Below are positions 17,577-23,280 of a stretch of 23,280 nucleotides of DNA, in pieces (the first letter of the stretch is position 1; each line of letters begins with the position of its first letter). The DNA comes from Didymodactylos carnosus (lineage: Eukaryota; Rotifera; Eurotatoria; Philodinida; Philodinidae). The notes beneath the pieces are model-generated. The model saw only the letters and a program-made list of their open reading frames with translations, was not told where the DNA came from and did not search any database. The DNA lies in contig CAJNOQ010002647.1 in NCBI GenBank assembly GCA_905250885.1, forward strand, positions 1 through 23,280, in the 5' to 3' direction. The position numbers and the translations under genes are program-made.

Positions 17577-19467
17577 ATGACCAAGAAAATAATGATAGCA
17601 ATAGTGGCCATTATTCTTTTGGCTGTAAGCAGTGCACGTAAGTGACCTCCACAACTGCTTTTTCCACGTAGTATTATCCAACTTTTCTAATTGTTGCAGA
17701 AGCAACATGCGCAGGAGGTTGTCCGGCAGGCTATTGCTGTTCAGTACACGGATTCTGCGGAAATACTGTGGCCCACTGTGGTTCGAGTTGGCAAGGCGGA
17801 TATGGGGGAGCAGTAGGCAACTGTGGAGCAACCGGCTGTGGAGCTGGGGCGTGCTGTTCACAACACGGCTAGTACGTATAAGATTAACATCATTATAATT
17901 AGATCTTTGTGTGATATCTATAATCTCATACTAAGCAGATCTATGAAGTTTCCACTATCAGCTCAACGCCTGTCTCTGCGGACTCGAACACTTGTTTCAT
18001 TCCACAGGACGAGAGATTCTGATAACGGAAATGTTAAAGCATATTATTATACTGACTTCAACGTAAGTTACTTGTCACTAACCAAACAGTGAAATCAGTT
18101 ATGCTTATACAAGTTCGACACTCACACTCTTCACTAATATACACAAAAGAATGTCTGTAGAAAAGCTTTGGGATCTATATATTCTAGTTTTCGAGTCAAC
18201 TTCGTCGTAGATCAAGAAGACTTTTCAGACTTGTTTCAGGACTTTGATAACTACTCGAACGTTTTACTGCTAAATATGCCCTAGATTAGTAATCTATGAA
18301 AATAACTGTATGGAGTGATATTTTTAACTTTCCCTAATCAAATGTCGGCTGGATTGAGGGATATTCCAGTCGATTCCAATTTTTATTCGAGAAATGTGTA
18401 AACTTCTAATCTTTTTACAATTGTCAATGAGAATCTCACGGAAATTTCTGACATTTTAGTAGGTGGTAGATTACAAGAAAGTTCGTGTTATTGGTTCGCT
18501 CTTCCATTTATTTATGCTTTTCATTAACAGTTGTGGTACAAGTGCTGAACATTGTGCGGGTACTTGGCAAGGTGCTTCAGGAGGAAATTGCGCTACAACT
18601 GGATGTGCTGCTGGTTCATGTTGCTCAATGCATTGTTCATTTATTCCACGTTTTAAATCCGTTATCCAAATGAGCTGACATATCCCTTAAATCACTACCT
18701 TTAGCGGATTAACCGGTGATGAAAGACGCGTAATAATCGTACAAATCACACGCTATGGATAGTAAGTGTAATATACTATAAGTCTGGTTATTACAGACTA
18801 TCATGCTTCTCTCCGTTTGTAGTTGTGGCACGTCGGCTGAACATTGTGGTGGTTCAGGCTGGCAGAGTTATGGAAATTGTGGTGGTTCGGGATGTGGAGC
18901 GGGCTTATGCTGTTCAAGATACGGCTTGTAAGATTTAATCTCGAAGAAAGTTGAATCAGTTTTATCTACTGATCTCCTTTAGTTGTGGGAACACTGCTGC
19001 TCATTGTCAATGGTATCGAAAATCGTCAACCACTTATGTACCCTCACTTGATCGTGTTTCACATTCTGGTTTTGCTACACTATACAAGGTAAATTCAGGA
19101 CTTGTATACACAGCATGCGGTTTCAATTATACAGCGGATGGTTATGTTGCTTCATTGAATCACGCCCAATATGATCCATTCACCGTGAATGGTATTCCAA
19201 GTACAAATCCTTCTTGCAATAGAAAAGCATTAGTGACCGGACCGAATGGAACACAAATCACCGTTAAAATTGTAGACAGATGTTCTGCAGAAAGAGACTG
19301 CAGCAAAGGTAATGTGATAGCTTTATTTTTTAATGAGCAGAGACTGAAGATCCGCACTATTCTCTTTTCTAGGTGATCTTGGTTTAACATTATCCGCACT
19401 CAACGCTCTAGGTGGTGATCATACTCCTGACATGGAACCAGTGAAAATTGAATGGAAGTTTGTTTAA
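17577..19467 (+). CDS. Secreted hevein-like (chitin-binding) modules fused to a DPBB/expansin-like domain
   Basis: Exons: 17577-17637, 17700-17871, 18823-18927, 18983-19308 and 19373-19467 (253 codons, 252 aa). All introns are GT-AG; three are 55-64 bp. Residues 1-20 are a signal peptide (MIAIVAIILLAVSSA then Q). Three six-cysteine modules follow with spacing C-x3/4-C-x4-CC-x5-C-x6-C (Cys 24-47, 62-86, 97-121), containing CCSVHGFCG, CCSQHGYCG and CCSRYGFCG, as in hevein. From about residue 142 a double-psi beta-barrel like fungal expansin/RlpA-type proteins contains TACGFNY, IVDRC (209-213) and GDLGLTLSALNALG. Hevein modules bind chitin; single DPBB domains bind or loosen glycans, so a role in cell-wall binding, antifungal defence or feeding is inferred. 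Two of the three aromatic sugar-binding positions of hevein are often His here. Intron 2 (17872-18822 in this model) contains a broken extra module exon. Horizontal acquisition is plausible. Confidence 0.85.
18531..18761 (+). pseudogene. Broken extra hevein-module exon within the hevein/DPBB gene
   Basis: After the acceptor TTTTCATTAACAG (ending 18530) the frame reads CGTSAEHCAGTWQGASGGNC, then CATTGCAAGSCCS, exactly the shape of neighbouring modules. At 18627 it is interrupted by a 123-bp foreign segment (18628-18750) with an in-frame TGA at 18673-18675. The expected exon end RYGY with donor GTAAGT resumes at 18751-18761. Both exon ends have phase 2, so removal leaves the remaining frame intact. 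If included unspliced, the protein would stop before the DPBB domain. Confidence 0.75.
18628..18750. mobile_element. Small insertion in the hevein exon, possibly a decayed MITE
   Basis: The segment separates TGTTGCTCA from CGCTATGGATA, which together would encode CCSRYGY. It has a loose internal inverted similarity: TTATTCCACGTTTT and AATCCGTTA on the left against the inverse of AAAGACGCGTAATAA and AGCGGATTAA on the right. No convincing target duplication beyond TCA was found. Confidence 0.45.
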
Positions 19468-19633
19468 ATGTTTTATTTAAACTAAGAAAATAGTAGTTCA
19501 GAAAATTTGCTTTTATTATAAATATTTTTTGACGAAAAAAGCGTTCAAGGATGATATTTTGTAGTGGAAGCACGATATAATGATATGTAAAGAATTCTTA
19601 GAAACATTTCACCGAAAAAGGAAATAGTAAGGT

Positions 19634-19906
19634 CCCTAGTAGCATTCCCGCTTCATTTCGCGGCAAGAATACAGCCTCATCTTGCCGCGATTTTGACAAG
19701 AAATTTGAAACTTAACGCGGGTTCCATACCGCGATCGTATCTAATCTTGCTATTTTTCCCCTGTAACTTTTTTGATAATCTTGACGCGAAAATTTTTTGA
19801 TTTAAGGTCAATTTTATTTTGTCAAGATCAGCATTTTTTCGTTACGGGAAAATATCGGGTTCGCGGTCAGATCTCAGCAAGAATGGAACGGGAATATCAC
19901 TAGGGG
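19634..19906. mobile_element. MITE-like element downstream of the hevein/DPBB gene
   Basis: The left end CCCTAGTAGCATTCCCGCTT and the right end read inversely, CCCTAGTGATATTCCCGTTC, are similar over about 25 bp. The interior has CGCGG/CCGCG motifs (TTCGCGGCAAGAAT and TCTTGCCGCGA form a local hairpin at about 19658-19695). No coding capacity and no clear target duplication. Confidence 0.6.
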
Positions 19907-20033
19907 TTAAATGTGTTGAGGGTTCTATTCCTGTTTTCAGCCTTCAGATTTCTGTATTAAAACATATTAATAAGCGGCAAAAAAAACAAAGAAGACTAAT
20001 AATAGTAAATTGCTTGAAGCTGATGCTCAGAAC

Positions 20034-20116
20034 TAGGCATGCAACGGTTACGGTTATTAACCGTTAACCGTAACCGCAAATAACCGTTCGAACGGTTAAC
20101 CGGAACCGTAAATAGA
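20034..20116 (+). mobile_element. hAT-like element end with AACCGTTAACCG repeats
   Basis: It begins TAGGCATGCAACGGTTACGG and continues with nested AACCGTTAACC/CGGTTAACCG palindromes. It directly follows CTCAGAAC (20026-20033), the same 8-mer that flanks the MITE at 14257-14661. No matching right terminus (an inverse of TAGGCATGC) is present, so this looks like a truncated copy. Confidence 0.5.
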
Positions 20117-20178
20117 CCGACGCAGGGACAGGATCCTAGAATCCTCATCCCCCGGAATAAATTTATGAAAAGTGTATG

Positions 20179-20210
20179 GAATAGGTAATCGACTATGAGG
20201 AATCCGAAAA
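20179..20210 (+). repeat. Short dispersed repeat (copy at 22403-22434)
   Basis: GAATAGGTAATCGACTATGA followed by GGAATCCGAAAA is matched at 22403-22434 with two differences. Both copies lie beside a field of AAAATC/GATTTT palindromes, suggesting two copies of a larger decayed element. Confidence 0.65.
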
Positions 20211-20257
20211 TGAGTATGCACTGTAAAGTGGAAAATAAGTTATATATAATAAAAAAC

Positions 20258-20496
20258 GATTTTCAATTTGTCCACATACGAATTCATCGGTGATTTTCTA
20301 CTTTCTTGAAAATCACATTTTCAAGAATTTTACGTTTTTCATAAAATGTAAATTGATTTTCTGTAAAAATCAAACTAATTTTCTGTAAAATTGCCGTTGA
20401 TTTTCCAAAAAACATGAATCGATTATACAGAAAATCAACGACGATTTTTCAGCTTGAAAATCACCGCTGAATTCGTATGTGGACAAATTGAAAATC
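20258..20496. mobile_element. Fold-back element with 41-bp near-perfect arms
   Basis: The left arm (20258-20298, GATTTTCAATTTGTCCACAT onward) is the reverse complement of the right arm (20456-20496) at 40 of 41 positions. The interior contains repeated GATTTTC/GAAAATC motifs. Its size and structure suit a MITE; the superfamily is unknown. Confidence 0.8.
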
Positions 20497-22053
20497 AAAA
20501 GCAGAAGTTATTTTCAAGAAGCTAGAAAATCGACAACGATTTTCTAGTTTATTCTCGAAGTGCTGTTTTCTTGTTTATTTTGTACTCTTCCTCTCTTGTT
20601 GGTTTTGTTTACCCCAATAGCTGGGAAAGAAGAACAGACAATGAATAAAATCTAGAATGCTGAAAGCATAAGGAAAGAAAGATACTCTTAGCTGCAGCAT
20701 TCTATCAGCGCGAACACAATCGGGAGATCGCAATAACGATTATTAAGAGATGGAAAAGAGTTTCAGAAGATTTTTTCTTTATGTTGACAGTTTAAGCCTT
20801 TGAATACGGGATTATTTTTTGAAAAAAACACAATCTGCTATTATCTAATCACATTTCTGGAAGCACGAGGAGGTGAAACAAATGTTCAATGGTATCTATT
20901 ACTTGTTATGATTAGTTATTCGTCTTTTTTATGATATTACTAACACCAAGAAGGAAGGGAGATTCTGAAGTTTGAAAGTTATCATGTAACAAATACTAGG
21001 AAAACAGTGGGCAAATATTCTAAACATAAACATCCATGCATTTCATGTCATTGAATACTCAATACTACGACAGCTATTTACGAAGAATAAAAATATTTAC
21101 GAAAGCTATTCAGAGCGCAAAATCTCAGAACGCGAATTCGAGTCGCCCGTACTCAAAGGATTAATAATTTTCTCTTAATTAGCATAGAAATATAGAGCGT
21201 TTTATTTAGACGTTTTGAGCTGAGAAAATCAACATTAGTCTGTTTACATCTGAAATTCAAGGAAAAACTCAAAAGAAAAGGCATTTTTTTTCTAATACAA
21301 GAAGTTTGAAGATCAAATATGACTTTTGGCTAGTCAGTCTTCAAACTCAGTTTCTCTTCGACAAAACAAGCTGTTGGCATTCGAGTTTTGGCTTGAATTT
21401 TAGATGTAAATAAAGACAAATATTGATTTTCTCGACTCTACGAGAACAAAACGTGTGTTTTTGAAGAACAGACATGCTTTCTAAAGAAACGAAGTGAAAG
21501 TTCTATCGGAAAAAAAAGGGATCTAAAATCAGCTCTCGCGTGTCATATAAGTCAGTTTAGAATACAGTACACATTTCTTTTCTCTTTCAAAGCGCATTTT
21601 GAGTTCTGTCATCCTGAAAATACGCTCTATCCCCCTCTTCCTTTTTGTACCTAGGTAAATCGCCACAAAATGTGTTACCACAGACGAAAAGAAACAGTAG
21701 AGTAGTTCCAAAGCATGGGTTTAGAAATTATCTATATCAATAGTTTGCGACAATGTTCAGCTTCAATATTCAAGCGACTTACTGCGATTTCTAATAGTAA
21801 TGGACAGGTTTTTCTTGGATATGTGAACTTTTTAATATGGAAAATGTTGCTACTTTTTAGCACACTATTGTACGCAATATAGAACACTATAATTCTTTTT
21901 TGTCGAACATATTTTTGTTCTTATGTATATCTTTTCTTCCTCCAGTGTCTCTCTATTAAACTAGACAGACTAAATATTATGATTTCAGTCGAGTGTGAAC
22001 CTTAATAGAGTTTTCTTGGTCAGGTATAGTGGAAGAACTGTCAGTGATATTCC
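20497..22053. other. Gene-free region
   Basis: No supported gene or exon was found. One small hairpin pairs AGTTTGAAGA (about 21303) with TCTTCAAACT (about 21339). The open frame at 21529-21711 on the minus strand has no features. Confidence 0.5.
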
Positions 22054-22109
22054 AAAAGTTAGAAAATCAAGTTGATTTTACGTAAAATCAATTTGATTTT
22101 CTAACTTTT
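22054..22109. repeat. 56-bp near-perfect palindrome
   Basis: AAAAGTTAGAAAATCAAGTT and its inverse meet at the centre TTTACGTAAA with a single mismatched pair and no spacer. It opens an AAAATC/GATTTT-rich field extending to about 22320. Confidence 0.9.
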
Positions 22110-22337
22110 ACAAAATCAAGAAATGTCTTCTAGAAAATCAAAAAACACCGAGCATTTTCAACTTCTTCGAAAATTCATTTTCTTGAAAATCAAATTTATT
22201 TTTGAAAAAATAGAAAATAAACGTTGTCTAATTTGTCATAAAATCGTCTAAGATTTCATAAACGTGCTAAAATCGATTATAATTTTCAAAATCGATTTTT
22301 TATAAATTAGAAAATAAAGCGGATTAACAGTGTGGGA

Positions 22338-22478
22338 GACCTCTAGGACGCATTCTATTGATCAGACACATACTTTTGACTTGATCGGATGAAACTGAAA
22401 GAGAATAGGTTATCGACTATGTGGAATCCGAAAAGGACTTTGAGCGACCTCCAGGACGTATTCTATTAGTTAGACACG
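22338..22478 (+). repeat. Direct duplication with 108-bp offset
   Basis: GACCTCTAGGACGCATTCTA (22338) recurs as GACCTCCAGGACGTATTCTA (22446), and the match continues through TTGATCAGACACA/TTAGTTAGACACG. It is an old tandem duplication; the second unit overlaps an open frame that I do not support. Confidence 0.65.
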
Positions 22479-22944
22479 TTCTGTTGGATTCCGGGATCTC
22501 ACAAATACACTATTCGACGAGAGACAAGCACTACTTGTTCGCTTATCGTGAAAGCTTCGATCAAATACTTCTTTCGTACTACGGGCGGAGGGGACGGTGG
22601 ATAGTGAGAGTGAGTCATGGAAGCCCGGAACCCTAGGCTAGTAGCGAAACCTCGTAAGAAACACGTTCTTGTGTCGACGTGCGATTACTGTACTGGTGAC
22701 TTTGATTGCTATTTTCTGAATCGGCATAGTCGAGTGTCTTTTCTGCATCACATAGCAAATCGGGCTATTTTCCAGCGGGGTGGTTTGGGAAGAAACGGTA
22801 TAGATATTCTGATTCGTTATTTTGCGTGGAGTCCGAATCTGAAGTTTGCTTTTTGCTACAAAGTCTACTTTTCGAGAAATAAGCGGAAAACTGGTTTTGC
22901 GTGGAAATTCCTGCTTTTTCTCCATTTTCTTCAGTTTTGAAACA
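22479..22944. other. Region with overlapping unsupported open frames
   Basis: Open frames exist on both strands (22421-22636 and 22617-22940 plus, 22638-22925 minus), but none shows a domain, signal peptide, splice context or codon pattern that favours it. The region is somewhat less AT-rich than its surroundings. Confidence 0.5.
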
Positions 22945-23046
22945 TCAATGACTATCGTCTAAAAAACCAAGTTTTCGACAGAAGAAAAAGAAGTCTTTGG
23001 AACTCGACCAAGGAAAAACTTGCTTTTTTAGACGATAGTCATTGAT
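22945..23046. repeat. Small hairpin MITE with TATCGTCTAAAAAA ends
   Basis: The left arm ATCAATGACTATCGTCTAAA (22945 onward) is the inverse of TTTAGACGATAGTCATTGAT (ending 23046), with arms of about 30 bp. The same small hairpin is found in the repeat at 932-1105. Confidence 0.8.
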
Positions 23047-23127
23047 ATTCACAGCTAGTTTCTCAAAGGCTAAAATGGATGCTTTTCTAAAAAATAGATC
23101 AGCATCATGTACAACTCGTGTACTTTA
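22962..23127 (-). repeat. Dispersed repeat, copy B (inverse of 932-1105)
   Basis: Reading the minus strand from 23127 gives AAAGTACACGAGTTGTACAT, then GAAAAGCATCCATTTTAGCC, then TATCGTCTAAAAAAGCAAG, matching 932-1105 throughout with scattered substitutions. Confidence 0.75.
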
Positions 23128-23280
23128 ACCCTTTACCTCCCACAGCGGTTCCAGAAGAGCCCCTGATGAAACAACTGCTGGAATAGAGTACTGGTGTCTC
23201 CAATATGGCAATAGTATGGACAGATCGGTCAGGCGCACTCTCGTTTGTGCAGAGTAGTTTGGTTACTCCAGTGACCATTG

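Noticed and set aside
17532..17861. 109-codon minus-strand open frame opposite the hevein exon
   Set aside because: It is the antisense shadow of exons 1-2, whose signal peptide, cysteine pattern and splice sites are convincing on the plus strand.
20034..21131. A full hAT element from TAGGCATGC to a second CTCAGAAC at 21124-21131
   Set aside because: The sequence before 21124 (GAGCGCAAAAT) does not mirror the left terminus, so the second octamer is probably coincidence.
22421..22940. Overlapping plus- and minus-strand frames near the right end
   Set aside because: They overlap one another and a repeat duplication, and none has domain or splice support.
1..23280. tRNA, rRNA and snRNA genes
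   Set aside because: I looked for GTTCGANNC T-loops, acceptor pairings and conserved rRNA segments on both strands and found no candidate that folds convincingly.

Overview
This is a eukaryotic, AT-rich, gene-poor window. Three features point to a small metazoan, most likely a bdelloid rotifer or relative: very short GT-AG introns (55-74 bp), a secreted hevein/DPBB protein of a type otherwise typical of fungi and plants, and many small non-autonomous DNA transposons. The assignment is inference, because no rRNA or mitochondrial marker is present.

Layout. Positions 1-4200 hold no intact gene. They contain a degraded non-LTR reverse-transcriptase fragment (289-414), several fold-back repeats, a MITE-like element (2538-2821) and two unusual short-motif repeat fields (GACGAAAGT and AAGATCTTG). 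A small minus-strand gene (4247-4429) encodes a 60-residue protein with a probable N-myristoylation signal and a histidine-rich tail. Positions 5075-6204 hold an inverted-repeat element whose core is a hairpin with arms of about 275 bp. Positions 6351-7248 are a plus-strand pseudogene of a repeat-like protein family with two stops, one frameshift and one recognisable intron. Positions 7917-12652 (minus) are a three-exon GT8-type glycosyltransferase gene of 353 codons. Its second intron is 3.6 kb, against 68 bp for the first, and is filled with a LINE ORF2 C-terminal remnant, a hAT-like MITE and a fold-back element.

Positions 12885-17500 hold hairpins, a well-preserved 405-bp hAT-type MITE with 8-bp target duplications, and a second AAGATCTTG field, but no gene I can support. 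Positions 17577-19467 (plus) are the most interesting locus: a signal peptide, three six-cysteine hevein-like modules and a C-terminal double-psi beta-barrel domain. This resembles the layout of plant class I PR-4 proteins. The hevein modules are split over exons of identical phase, and one extra exon (18531-18761) is broken by a 123-bp insertion but could be skipped without changing frame. Positions 19500-23280 are repeats and gene-free DNA. The right end carries an inverted copy of a repeat found near the left end.

The genes do not form an operon or an evident pathway. The two larger ones are a Golgi-type glycosyltransferase and a secreted putative chitin/glycan-binding protein. All spliced models were assembled by eye from reading-frame continuity and splice consensus.
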